A DNA stretch of 64,000 bases. It comes from Podocnemis expansa. Lineage: Eukaryota > Chordata > Testudines > Podocnemididae. Where the stretch lies: positions 22,402,386-22,466,385 of the forward strand of contig ML681971.1 in NCBI GenBank assembly GCA_007922195.1. Direction: 5' to 3'. This document shows, piece by piece, positions 1 to 10,533 of this stretch. Numbering within the stretch: the first letter of the stretch is position 1; each line of letters begins with the position of its first letter. The notes below the pieces were generated by a model. The model searched no databases and had not been told where the DNA came from. It saw only the letters and a program-made list of their open reading frames with translations. Made by a program: the position numbers and the translations under genes.

Positions 1-59
1 TTTGTGGAATCAGTTTAATTGAAAGGGACTGGGGTTTTCCTGAACTAATTCCTACCCTA

Positions 60-188
60 CAAGGCTTAAGAAGTAGGATTTTCTCCCACAAAAGCTCATG
101 CAATAAATAAATTTTAGTCTTTCAGTGCCACAGGACTCCTTGTTTGTTTTACCAAACTAGACTAACATGGTTACTCCTTTGGAACTTA
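60..188 (-). repeat. Foldback repeat, one arm
   Basis: The segment carries the arm of a family seen at least eleven times in the window. Its diagnostic pieces are a stretch reading GGATTTTCTCCCAC, then CATGCAATAAATAAAT, a block like AGTGCCACAGGACTCCTTG, and an end like GACTAACATGGTTACTCC. Complete copies are palindromic; only one arm is present here. No coding capacity. Strand is nominal because the full element is an inverted repeat. Confidence 0.75.
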
Positions 189-1060
189 GGAGAACAGAAA
201 CCAACGACACTAAGGTGAGTCAGTAACAGTCCACTATGAATTTCTTAATGGATAGCAGCCCAGAATGATTTAAAGAGACAATTGCTTAACCGCAATTGTA
301 GCAATGGCATGACTGGCTGTGTCCAGGCAAGCTACACCACTGATAAGGCGTCACGAGAGGCCAAGGTGCCTTCACTGAAAGCGTTGTAATCCTCCCACTG
401 TTCTTGTGGGAGAGAGCTGTTAAACACTTCAAGCATTATGCCAATCTAGAGGGGACATCTAGTAACTGAGGCCTGATGGTCAACAATTTTCCATGGGCAC
501 CGAAGCAAGGGAACTTGGCTACGGGACAAATGTCCTTCTCCGTTGCCATGACCTTGGTACTATTTCCCGTATTTGCAGCATTGATGCATGCAAGGGCCAT
601 AGAAAAGCATACCTGGTGGCGATGCACCCAGCGTCATAATGGACAGAGCCTGGGGATCCCAGCACAAGGGTTGCAAAAAGAAAGATCTTGAGGATCCAGG
701 GCACAGTGGGAGAGAGACTCCCTCTGACGAGATGGGGTGGGGGTGTGACACCATGACAAGGTGCAGCCCGGGCTCCCCACTTTTTGTCTGTTTTCTCACT
801 GTCTTTCTTCCTTCTTGCTCTTCTTTTTTCCCCACTAAGAATAGAGTAGGGAGATGACCAATGGCGGGGGTCATCTGGCTCGCCAAGATCCAAGGTCACT
901 ACACAGTATTGCAGGATGGAACTGGTAACATGTTCCCGCCGTCCTTGTAAAGGTCTTGTAGCTGCCTGGCACTGAAACTTTATGCGTGCCAAGAAGAGGC
1001 TACCCCTATTGCTTAATGTAACCCATGAGCTAAAAGCGCAGGAGTCATAAGGAAGGGTGA
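189..1060. other. No gene seen; left flank of DIRS-like copy 1
   Basis: Open frames here are short, overlap on both strands and match no family I recognise. The left end of the DIRS-like copy that runs rightward to 4940 probably lies in or near this stretch, but I could not find its expected left terminus (a copy of the internal complementary region). Confidence 0.35.
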
Positions 1061-1074
1061 CCACAATATTACCG

Positions 1075-1466
1075 GCACCTTGAGGGCAGGTTCTCTAATG
1101 GGAAAAGACATGTGCCAGGTGAGGAGGCTCCAGGGAAAAGGGGCAGGGAACCACCTAGACCAATGTTCGGAATGAGTATTTACAACTGGCCTCTGGGTTA
1201 GTACCAGGGCCCGACGGCCAGAGTTGGACGGAAATTTCATCCCACCTGAAGGGAAGGAGGATAACTGGTCCATATACTACCCTGAAGGCGGGTGGTCTAA
1301 TGAGAAGATGCCCACTGGGTGAGCAGGCTCTGAGGAGCCACATAGGCCGTTGTTCACAATAAGTATTTACAACTGACCTCTGGGTCAATGTCAGAGGGAC
1401 CAACCACCAGAGTTGGGCGGGAATTCGCCCCAGAGAGGAGAGAGGGGACAGATGGTCCACAGATTA
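1075..1466. repeat. Imperfect tandem duplication, period about 187 bp
   Basis: Two consecutive units share GTATTTACAACT (at 1176 and 1363), CTCTGGGT, CCAGAGTTGG and TGGTCCA in the same order and spacing, giving a period of 187 bp. The units differ at many positions, so the duplication is old. It lies in the G-rich noncoding part of DIRS-like copy 1. Confidence 0.75.
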
Positions 1467-3000
1467 CCCGGCCCCATCATGAAGGGGGGGAGGGGTAGAC
1501 TGGGGCAGTGAGCCTATGCTATCAGTTAGCTGGTGGCCACTAGAGGTGCTCCTGGCATCCATAGAGTGCTCACTGAGTGGCCTTAAGTCACTTCCACCTA
1601 ACCACGAAAACAAAAACCCCTCTGAGGACTAGGGGATGAAGCCCCGGGTTGTAGGGTCCCAGAATACCCTGGATTTCCTGGCAAAACAGCCCCATAACCC
1701 ACCAAGAGGTCCGGCTAAAATATTAAGGGAGCAGAGCTCTTTTCCCACTAAGAGTAGGAAAAACTCCTTTTTCAATTTGGGAAGGAGAGGGATACATGAA
1801 GGGTCAAGGCCAGGGCTCTGCCATGATGAGATACTCTCAAGCGTGTTCACCCCAAGGTGGAGATAGGATGGGGGGGATTCTGGCTGGGGAAAGGGTTAAA
1901 AACCCATAAAGTCTCTGATCCGGATTCAGGGGGTGGGATCCGAGAGGCTGGGCATCTAACTGCCTGGTACTGCCGTTCCGGCTTGGTGTGCGGGCAGGGC
2001 GACAGCGAGTTGACCAGTCCAGGGAAGAGGAAAAGGGGGTAGGGCCCCAGACCTGCCAGACAGCCGCTGGCCAGGGGAGGGCCTGTTTCATGGCCCATGT
2101 TGTAAGACACTGGGGTTCTGTAGTTGTGGGACTGAGAGGCAGGAAAAAGGAAAAACCCCTTTGAGCGGTAGGAAGGGGAGATAACCTGAAGAGCTCCACC
2201 CCACTATAAGGAGGTGCACCAAACCCCTTTCAGAGGAGGATGGCGTGAGGGTTCAGAGCCCACCTAGGTAAAAAACCCCTCTGAACGTGGGTTCGGGGCG
2301 CATGGAACCTGGAGATATGGCCTTTGCAACTAAGCAAATGTGTTCACTTAAGTAACAACAGGGATGCTGAGGGAGGAGTCCCTTAACTCCACCACAGGGA
2401 GTCCCAAAGAGGAAACGCTGTCCCTCCCAAGTTTTATAGGGATACCCTGGTTTTCGCCCTCTGTGCCCAAGAGGGGGAGCAGAGAAGCGCCGAGCTTGAA
2501 GAAGCGGGGGGGGGGAGAGGGGCTTCCCCCACCAATAGGAGAAAACCTGACTGAGAAATAACTGGTGGCACCAGAGAGGAAGGGAACCTTCAGGGGATGT
2601 TTTTGCATCCACTACTCTGGGTGGTAGACAGAAGTATGTCAAGGCCTGGGGTAGAACGAGGTCCCTGCCTAAAAGGGAGAACAATGACCCTCAGCCAGAA
2701 TGAGAGGTTCCAATCTCCATGGAGAGAGGGGTCTCTTCGCAGCAAGAGGAGGGGCAGGCCCGGGGTGGGAGACGCTTCCACTGGAGTCCCCACAGCAAGA
2801 GGAAGAGCAGGCCTGGGACAGGAGGAAACTCTCCTGACTGGCATGGAACCAGGTCACAGGGGTGAGAGCACCGTAACTCAGCCACTAGGGAGGCTCAATC
2901 AAGGCAGGGGCATAAAATTCCAACAGAGTTGGAGGCGTGCAGGGGCCCTTGAAGACAGGAGGTCAAATTACTTAATCTCCCCTCGGGGGTCCTGGGCACT
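1467..3000. other. G-rich noncoding internal part of DIRS-like copy 1
   Basis: Purine-rich sequence with many AAAACCCCTC-type runs. No open frame longer than 155 codons exists on either strand and none resembles a known protein. RT and recombinase of a complete DIRS element would be expected here and are not detectable. Confidence 0.4.
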
Positions 3001-3009
3001 ATCAGTTAC

Positions 3010-4578
3010 GGTCTCCGTCTCAGCCACAAATGAATCTCGCCATCAAAAGGGAGGTCGAAGATGACCTGCTGGGAGGCAGGGAGTACCCCCACTTCTCTAA
3101 GCCAAGTCATGCACCAGAGGGTCACGGCTGAGGCCATTGTGCAGGAGGCTGTGTCTACAGCACCCCAAGCCAATAGGAGGTCTTGGAACAATATCCTGCC
3201 CTTCTCCAGGAAGGCATCATAGTCTTCCCTAGCCTCCTGTGGGAGTAGGTGCCTGAACCTTATTCATTGACTCCCACACATCCATCACATACCTGCCCAC
3301 CAAGGCAGGATTATTGGCCACACACAACTGGAAGGCAGAGGAAGAATAGACCTTCCACCTCAGAAGATTAAATTCCTTCACATCCCTCGATGCCAGGATG
3401 GGGTCACCAGGAATTTGCCCTGGGCCTAGCCCCACTTCCACCACCCTCCTAGATGGTACCAGGTGGTGGGTGAGGGAAGGAAACTCTGTCCCTGGGACCT
3501 GATATTTGAGGTCCGCTGTGTCCGATACCAGGGGAATGGAACCTGGCCTTTGCCAACATGACAATGCAAGATCCCAAACACTAGGATGGAGAGGGACAGT
3601 GATAGGTTTGCTGGACGTGAACACCAGCCCAAAAAATGTGTCGGCAGGTTCCTCAGGGGATTGAACTTCCATCCCCGCATGGGCATCAACATAGCAAAGA
3701 AGATCAAAATGAGCTGTGAGGTCTCCCGTGTAGGAGCATGGCACAGGGTTTAGGGCTCTGGCCGGTGCCAGAGAAGCGGATGCCAAGATGAGCTCTGCAG
3801 TACCCCGAGGGCCCGATGCAGTCTCTTGAGAGAACAATTCATGAGGCCAGTACCTAAAGGGTGACGATGCCAGGGGCCTCAAATGGGGCCGTTTAGACCC
3901 CCTTGAGGCACCTCCTCCAGGCTCAAAGAAAGGGAAACTCCTTGGGACCACAATGATGGTGTCGGTGACAGCAGAGTGATGCAGTGCTATGGAGAAGGCT
4001 CAACAGTACTGGGGCTCTCACACATGGGTTCTGGTGTCAGGGAACTTGGTACCAAAGCCAGAAAGGGTGTTCAGTGGCGCTTCCAGGGCAGCCACACCCT
4101 CAAGGCAAATGCTGGCCTCCTGGGGGGTACCAGAGAGGGCGGTGTGGGTAATAAGAGGAGCACCTTCGCTACCTCGAATGCCTCCGGTATCACGGGGAGC
4201 GGCACCGACTCCTCTCAATCCCATGGTGACCTCCGTGTGGGGGACTGGGATCAACGCTGTCGTCGTGGTACCGACACTGGTACCAAGCTAGTCTTTTTGC
4301 GCTCTCTGGGGGAGCGGTGCTGGGAAAGGCTCCAGTGCCGAAGAGGCATGCAGTGCCGTAGGAGACCCCAAAGCCTCAGAGGTAGGCTGCTGTGCTTGCC
4401 CTGAGGCCAACACACAGTGCCTTTGCTCCCTGTCTCTGATTGTCCTGGGCTTACAGGACAGACAGATGGAGCAGGAGGTGACCAAATGGGCTTCACCAAG
4501 GCACCAAAGGCACTTTGCATGGGGGTCATCCCACAGGAAGGCCTTGCCACAGAGAGCACAAGGTTTAAACCCTGGCAT
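3010..4578 (-). pseudogene. DIRS-like gag, broken copy 1
   Basis: The start MPGFKPC at 4578 opens a Cys/His finger of pattern C-x2-C-x12-C-x2-C-x4-H-x4-C-x2-C, the same as in the intact Gag at 36869. The frame stops at 4288. It reopens in the same frame at 3951-3229, where the segment around LCVANNPALVGRYVMDVWES matches the intact Gag segment LRIANQQAILSRYMFNAWSA. A frameshift near 3230 moves the end into 3191-3006, which contains FDLPFDGE, equivalent to QDLPFEGP in the intact Gag. Gag is inferred to form the ribonucleoprotein particle of the retrotransposon. The copy is dead: at least two stops and one frameshift. Identity is by motif alignment by eye. Confidence 0.75.
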
Positions 4579-4940
4579 GGCGGGCGGCGGAGGGGAGCGA
4601 TGTTGCTGCTCCGATGGATGCTCGGAAGAGGAGACGCTCTTCCGTTGGAACAATGTCCACAAAGAGGTGTTCCCAGTTGAGCTGCTGGCTCATAAAAAGG
4701 AGAAGACAGGCCACTTGCACGATTGCAAGGAGCGGGCAGTTCCATAAACCATTGCTGAGGTGGACAAAATTGAACTGAGGAGGGGCCGGGCGGCGGCCAC
4801 ACATATAGCCATGGGGTGGCAAGGGGATAGCGGCCGCCAGCCCTCTCCTGACGGGCTAGGGCAAAAAAGTTTCCAACCAATCGTGCACTGCAGCATGGCT
4901 ATACCTATTACTGAATGAATCTGAGCAGCAGTCAATTCCA

Positions 4941-5332
4941 GAACTTTTTGTTCTGGAAGGTCATTTTGTGGGTCTCCACACTAAAACTGGTTATTGCTCT
5001 CAAGTATCCTCTGAGTCTGTGGTAACTTCTGATGTCAATCTTTATGGAACAGCTGATTAAGCTACTTTAAAAATTAAAGAAAATATTTTGGTTTAAAAAA
5101 ATTTTACAAAACATGCATACCAGTCAGCTTTTAATTTTTCGGTGATATTTAGGAAATCAGATGCCGCTTAAAAGCCCCTTGACAGAAACCAGAGGTACAA
5201 ATCTAGCAGAAAATTTCAAGTGCTTTTGCTTTTCATAATAAGGAATGGATTATTGCTGAGAGGTTAGAGCAAGGGGAATTGAGAAGCAGGATTCCTGGAC
5301 TCTAATTCTAACTTTCCCAATAACTTACTGTG
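4941..5332. other. No gene seen
   Basis: AT-rich spacer between DIRS-like copy 1 and the hAT cluster. No coding signal or clear repeat is visible. Confidence 0.4.
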
Positions 5333-5574
5333 CAGGGCCGTCCTTGGGGCGAGAGAGGCAATCACCCTGAGTCCCGCGGTTGCCAGGGCAGCGCGGGGCC
5401 TGCTCCACTGCCTCCACAACCAGCTGTTTCTGCCACGGAGGTGGGGCGAGCCAGCCAAAAGCAGAGGCTGGGTTCTGCGCTCCTGGTCCCCACACTGCCT
5501 TCAGCTCTGCGCCAAAGGCAGTGAGCAGGAGGCAGCACAGCCTTGGTGGGGGGCAGGGCAGCAATGCAGGCCCT

Positions 5575-6780
5575 GTAATGTTTTCTAGGTCTAGGGGACT
5601 GTTTATGATTATTTTTCATATTAATATTTCATATTTGCAATAATCCATATGTGATATGACATGTTTGGTATCAACAGAAAAGCTATAACCTGCTAAGAAT
5701 GATTATATGGTTTGTATGTAGATATCATGCTGTATTAGAAATCTATTTGTTTTTATGCATTTTCCAAGGGATTTGATTTTAAGGCATTCCCAGAAAAAGT
5801 GGGCCTAGGAGGAAACCTGTTCTGCCAGCCACCCAAGCTGATCACATGACAACTCCATTTTGATTTGGCAAGGACCCTGAGAGCATGGGGAGGGCCAACA
5901 GGTCAGGGCCATAACTAGAGATGATAGCGCCTGTGGCAAACAGCCCCAAAGACACTCCCCCTAGACCTGGGCCCCGATCCAGGGCCCATCCAAACCCTTC
6001 CCCCAGCAGCTAGAGCCTGGCAGGGGGTTTCTTACCCCACCGCATCCAGAGCGCTAGGGGGGAACCCCTTCCCCTGCCGGGGCCAGCGCCAAGCTGGGAG
6101 CACCTTCTCCCCCCATAGTCAGAGCTGGACGGGGTTTCCCTTTCCCTGATGCAGCAGTAGAGCTGAGTAGGAGTCCCCTACCCTGCCACAGCTGGAGCTG
6201 GGCGGGGAGCTCCTTCCCCAGCTCCCTGAGGAATGTGCCTTTAAGGCACATTCCTCTTCAGGTCCAGGAAAGGGTCTGGCACCCTTTCAAATTGGTGCCC
6301 AGGACCTTGTCCCTTTTGCCCCACCATAGTTACAACCCTGCAAAAGGTCATAAAAGCCCATTCTCCATTTTGTTTTTAGTCTTCAGTCTGTCTGCAACCA
6401 ACACCCCCCTCTGGAACTATTCTCCTGGGACTGAACAAAGGACTGAGACCCACCCACCCAGCTGCTGCTGTTGCTGCTGCTGAGTGCACACCAGAGCCTG
6501 CAAACTACAGGATCTTCAAAGATTTGTTTTCTATGGACTCTAAATCACTTACATGTATGTGATTCACTTTGACCCTTTAACATCTCTCATGTTTTGTTTG
6601 TTTTCTTTTAATATTAAACCTTTAGTTGTAGTTACTAAAGGATTGGCTGGCAGTGTGGTAATTTGGGTAAGATCAAAGCCTATATTGTTCTAGGTGATGT
6701 GGCTGGACCTTTGGGGTCAGGAGAACCTACTTCTTTAAGAGACCCAGTGGCTAGAGGGGACCATAGGAACTGATGTGCAG
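5575..6780 (+). mobile_element. LTR-like insertion inside the hAT element
   Basis: This block has no counterpart in the related hAT at 10844-11259, so it looks inserted. It begins near TGTAATG, has a TATA-like CATAAAAG at about 6349 and an ATTAAA polyadenylation-like signal at about 6614, the arrangement expected of an LTR. No target duplication or exact ends could be fixed, so the class is uncertain. It was later hit by the hAT at 5904-6340. A short CTG-rich run lies at 6461-6482. Confidence 0.3.
5904..6340. mobile_element. hAT-type non-autonomous element, 437 bp
   Basis: Inverted ends CAGGGCCATAACTAG and CATAGTTACAACCCTG. The 8-bp target duplication is CAACAGGT (5896-5903) versus CAAAAGGT (6341-6348), 7 of 8 identical. 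The ends match the element at 50101-50613, so they belong to one family. The GC-rich core has no transposase. Confidence 0.85.
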
Positions 6781-7479
6781 TAAGGGTGGGCTCAGAGGCT
6801 GATTGGCCCAGGGCCCCACACCCCCCCTAGGGACAGCCTTCTTTTGTGTTGGCCTTGGAAGCCAGGAAATCACTTAATGAAGGTCAGAATAAATATAGGG
6901 ATCACTTCTGGGCAGGGCCGGCTCAAGGGGTTGTGGCACCTGAAGCCAAATTTTGCTTTGGTGCCCCCTCATCTCATTCATGTAACTTGAAAAAGGTTTT
7001 CCAAAGTGCATTTACAACCTAAAATTCAAATAGCAAGATTAATTCATTCCTTCAATCTAAATATGAAAATAAAATAATATTGATGAATTTAAATTTAATT
7101 AATAAGAAACATTTATCATGTACAAACTTACTAAAATTTTGCGCTCTCTCAGTCTCTTAAGGTGTCTCAAGTCAACATCCAAAAGCTGAGGCAAGGTGGG
7201 GGAAGAGAATCAGTGTCTGCTTTTGAAAACTTACCTGATGCACATGATTTCCCAAAGGCTACAGAGCAAAGACCAGCAAAACAAGCAGAGTTTTGTGGCA
7301 CTTTTAAAGACTAATGTGCCACACAACTCATGGCAGCCTCTTTACAATTTGTGTTCAGGAAGGAAAGGTTTAGGGATCTAAACATCAGGTGTGACTCCTG
7401 CAGGTTTGAACTGTAGCAAGATCACCTTGGCTTGCTATCCCTCTGAGGTAGCCAGGTGGAATTCTAAGCCATTTACTGT

Positions 7480-7718
7480 GCAGTAATTTAGCTGCATAGG
7501 CCTAATTTTCATGGTAATCTTAAGTAATTATTAGAATCTGACATTAGTAGAATCGATATTTGTCCTCTTTTTATGATAAAATTAAAGTGTGCAATGAATT
7601 GTAAACTTGGTAATTTTGGAGTAGGTAAAAGTATATGGCTATAGGCATCAGTGTGGCTCCTGAAGGTTTAATAATCAACTTGTGCGGCTCTTGAGTTCCA
7701 TAAGTTTAGCCATCCCTG
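7480..7718 (+). mobile_element. Right part of a hAT-type repeat (GTTTGGCCA end family)
   Basis: Sequence such as CATGGTAATCTTAAGTAATTA and the end AGTTTAGCCATCCCTG matches the 3' portion of the element at 22977-23788 and the end of the element at 21635-21821. The left part is missing. Noncoding. Confidence 0.7.
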
Positions 7719-7937
7719 TTCTTTATCATGATTTTCCTGTTCACTTGTACATTGATTGTCTGATTTGTTGCCAATTACACCATGCTGTGTTTCTTTATGG
7801 ATACTCCTAACCTATTCAACATGATTAGTATGATACCATGTTTCTGACAACTTCTTGCTCGCGTGCAGACATGTAGCATGTTTAGCATGGCTCAGGGGGT
7901 CGGTGAGAGGGAAACAGAGCTCTCTCCCAACAAAGTT

Positions 7938-8168
7938 CCAAAGGGGCAGTCGTGTTAGTATAGTCCAGCAAAAAAACCACCAAGGAGTCGTGTGTCACTT
8001 AAAGACTAACAGAATTATTTTTTTCATGAGCTTTCGTGGGAGAAAATCCCACTTCATCGATTCTGTAAATTCTCCCATCTTTGAAGCATCTGACGAAGTG
8101 GGATTTTCTGCCACAAAAGCTCATGCGAAAAATAAATCTGTTAATTTTTAAGTGCCACATGACTCATT
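7938..8168. repeat. Foldback repeat, both arms
   Basis: Left arm runs from AAAGGGGCAGTCGTGTTAG through TCGTGGGAGAAAATCCCACT; right arm is its reverse complement, from GAAGTGGGATTTTCTGCC to AAGTGCCACATGACTC. The centre lies near 8075. Noncoding. Confidence 0.85.
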
Positions 8169-8296
8169 TTTTTTCCTCTTTCCCAGCAGCAAGGAAACAC
8201 CTGAGGGAAGCAACAAAAAACAGGTCAATTGAGGTGGATCAGAAGAGACAATGGGATCACCTCTGCCCACAAAGGGGATAGGGGAGAGTTCTGGAA

Positions 8297-8515
8297 CAAA
8301 AAACAAACAAGGATCCCTGTGGCACTTAAAGGCTAACAAGTTCAATTTATCGCATGACCTTTCGTGGGAGAAAATCCCACTCTGTCAGATGCTTTGAAGA
8401 CGATGAAAACCTGAAAGCTCATGCGATAAATAAATTTGTTGGTCTTTAAGTGCCACAGGACACCTTGCTTTTTTGCTGAATTAAACTAACAGGGCTGCCC
8501 CTTTGACACTTGAAA
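8297..8515. repeat. Foldback repeat, shortened centre
   Basis: Left arm AAACAAACAAGGATCCCTG to AGATGCTTTGAAGACGATG; right arm AAAGCTCATGCGATAAATAA to CAGGGCTGCCCCTTTG. The middle is deleted compared with the copy at 8598-8852. Confidence 0.85.
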
Positions 8516-8597
8516 GAGTTTGTTTTCACTCCTCACCCCTCCCATTGTGGCAGAGGTGATTTCTTTGTCTCCTCTAAGCCACCTGAATCAGAATATC

Positions 8598-8852
8598 TTT
8601 GTAAAAACAAACAAGGAGTTTTGTGGCACTTAAAGACTAACAAATTATTGCATGAGCTTCTCCCACTTCCTCAGATGCTTTGAAGATGAGGGAAATTACA
8701 GAATTCTCTAATTTCCCTCATCTCCAAAGCATCTGACGAAGTGGGATTTTCTCCCACAATACTTCGTGTGATAAATAAATGTATTAGGTTCTAAAAATGC
8801 CACAGGACTCCTTGTTTGTTTTTATTGAACTAGACTAACCTGGCTGTTATGT
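8598..8852. repeat. Foldback repeat, complete centre
   Basis: The best palindrome of the family. GATGAGGGAAATTACAGAATTC is mirrored by TCTAATTTCCCTCATC near 8700, and the outer arms pair from CAAGGAGTTTTGTGGCAC to GCCACAGGACTCCTTG. Third copy in a row within 920 bp. Confidence 0.9.
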
Positions 8853-9621
8853 AGTTGTGTGTGTCAGGTTTGGTGGTTGGGGTTTTTTTTTTCTTTTTTT
8901 ACATTTACAAATAAATGTGGCCTATTGTCTTGTCCCCTGAAGAGATCCTGCTGCTAGTATTGTGGGGGAGTGGTACAACCACCCTCAGGCCCTACCATTG
9001 TGACACCATCGGGGCTTGGGGGGAGGGGAGAAGAGGGGAGAGACCCCAGTCACACTGTCTGTGCTGCATTGGGGGACCCCTCCTCATCCCCCTTTTGCAA
9101 AGGGCACTGAGATGAAGAATGCTATAAGGGCTAAATCTAACAGGAGTGAGGAATTATTTCAGTGTCTATTTAGCTGTTTTCAACTGTAGATCTCAAAGCA
9201 CTTTTAAAAGGGAGGTAAGCTTCATCACCATTTTTATTTTTCAGGTGAGGAAACAGTCCCAGGAATGAGAAGTGACTTTCCCAAGCACGTCCAGGCAGAG
9301 CCAAAAAGAGACCTTTGGTCTCCCAAGTGCCAAGCCCAGTGATCTAGGAAATGCTGTCCTTCTATGTATAGTTTAACTTTTTTTTCTTTTTAAACTAGAG
9401 ACACGTCATTGGTTTTAAACCAGCTCATATTACTGTAAGCAAGCCCTGGTATTCTCCACCCTCTCCATCCCAACAGCCAACAAAGGAAACTAGGTGACAC
9501 TGGAAGGGAAAAGAGACTGCTGACCAGCCCAAAAGTCTGTGTCCTCCCTCTTCATTGCACTGACTAGGTAACTGTGCTCAGATCCAACTTTATCTGCATA
9601 GAAGTGACTGCCAGCGGCTGA
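8853..9621. other. No gene seen; interior of the large hAT-type element
   Basis: Unassigned sequence with a T-rich run at about 8880. Short open frames only. Confidence 0.35.
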
Positions 9622-9745
9622 AAAAGAAAGCAAGGAGTGCTGTGGCACTTAAAGACTAATGAATTTATTCATTGCACAAGCTCTCCTGGGAGAAACCCCC
9701 CCCTTTGTCACATGTTTTGAAGATGGGGGAAACAAACTCCTAAAA
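9622..9745 (+). repeat. Foldback repeat, one arm
   Basis: Left arm only: AAAGCAAGGAGTGCTGTGG, AGACTAATGAATTTATT, then a decayed TCTCCTGGGAGAAA and GTTTTGAAGATGGGGGAA. Confidence 0.8.
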
Positions 9746-10322
9746 ACCCTGTGCCGCTTGCTTTCCCTGTTCTTTGTTTCCACGTTGACTTGTCCCTGAA
9801 ACAACCACCCCAAGAACACCACTGAACTCACTGTCCTGGGAGCCACTTCAAGAAACAGGTGGCTCTGACCCCAGCTCCTCCTGGTCCCCCAGGGAACAGT
9901 GCTGCTTGGACTCAGTGCAGGGGAAGATGAGAGCCCCAGCCAAGCTGTTTGAGTTTGAGAGGGGGTGGGGGAATGTTTGAGTTTCCTGCAACTCCCAGGC
10001 CACAGACACCTGGGACTAGATCTTCCTGGAGTCCCCAGAGGCTAGTGTCCCCTCCCCCGCCTTACCTATTGTTATCCCTCCTGGACTGTGAGTCATTGTA
10101 AAGGTATGCATTCCTTTAAATCTGCAGCCTCTGCCTGCAGAGGGATTTAAAGTGTCCTCTGCCTACATGACAAACTGCAGGCTGACTAACAGTGCCTGGC
10201 TACTAGGAAAGAGTTAAATTGGTGGGAGCCAGCCTGATTTTCAGGGGGGCTAGCAACGACACACCTAGGAACTGTCACCCAAAGCCATGTCTCTTTCTGG
10301 TCCTATGGAAGAGCCGGCCCTG
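9746..10322. other. No gene seen; right interior of the large hAT-type element
   Basis: Unassigned sequence. The last 160 bp probably belong to the original hAT element because they run into its inverted end. Confidence 0.35.
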
Positions 10323-10533
10323 CCTCTAGGGCAATTTTTCACATTAGTTTCCTTCAGCAACAGCTAAACTGTAGGAGAGAACAAAAGGTATTTCCCTTGG
10401 GGGCAAGGGGAATCTTTAATACTTATGACCAAAACTCCTGTAGGGCCAATTATTGTAGCTGGTTCTGTTCATTTGCCATTTCAAGTCAAGAGGCTCAGGA
10501 ATCAGAGATGGAAATTACTCCCTTGGTCTAAAC

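Larger units (their letters stand above)
480..4940 (-). mobile_element. Decayed DIRS-like element, copy 1 (family B)
   Basis: The right end, about 4790-4940, aligns by eye with the right terminus of the family-B element ending at 39512. Both carry a degraded TATA-like motif beside GCCATGG, the string CTAGGGC, the string CCAATCGTGCACTG and the string CCTATTACTGAAT. A broken gag follows on the minus strand (4578 to about 3010). Left of 3000 the sequence is G-rich and noncoding, and no RT or recombinase motif is visible. The left boundary is an estimate. Including the G-rich part rests on analogy with the 28.7-39.5 kb copy, not on an alignment. Confidence 0.6.
5333..6840. mobile_element. hAT-type element split by later insertions
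   Basis: The left end (CAGGGCCGTCCTTGGGG) and right end (CCCCTAGGGACAGCC) match the two ends of the intact element 10844-11259, and the first 60 bp are similar too. The flanking octamers TTACTGTG (5325-5332) and CTTTTGTG (6841-6848) agree at 5 of 8 positions, consistent with an old hAT target duplication. The middle, about 5575-6780, is foreign sequence. No transposase is present. Confidence 0.5.
6913..10322. mobile_element. Large hAT-type element with nested insertions
   Basis: A perfect 12-bp inverted end pair, CAGGGCCGGCTC at 6913 and GAGCCGGCCCTG at 10322, is flanked by CTTCTGGG (6905-6912) and CCTCTAGG (10323-10330), 6 of 8 identical. The 3.4-kb interior holds the right end of another hAT-type repeat (to about 7718) and four foldback repeats. 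I see no transposase, so the original element was probably a short non-autonomous one enlarged by insertions. The two ends could also come from separate copies, but the matching flanks argue against that. Confidence 0.6.
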
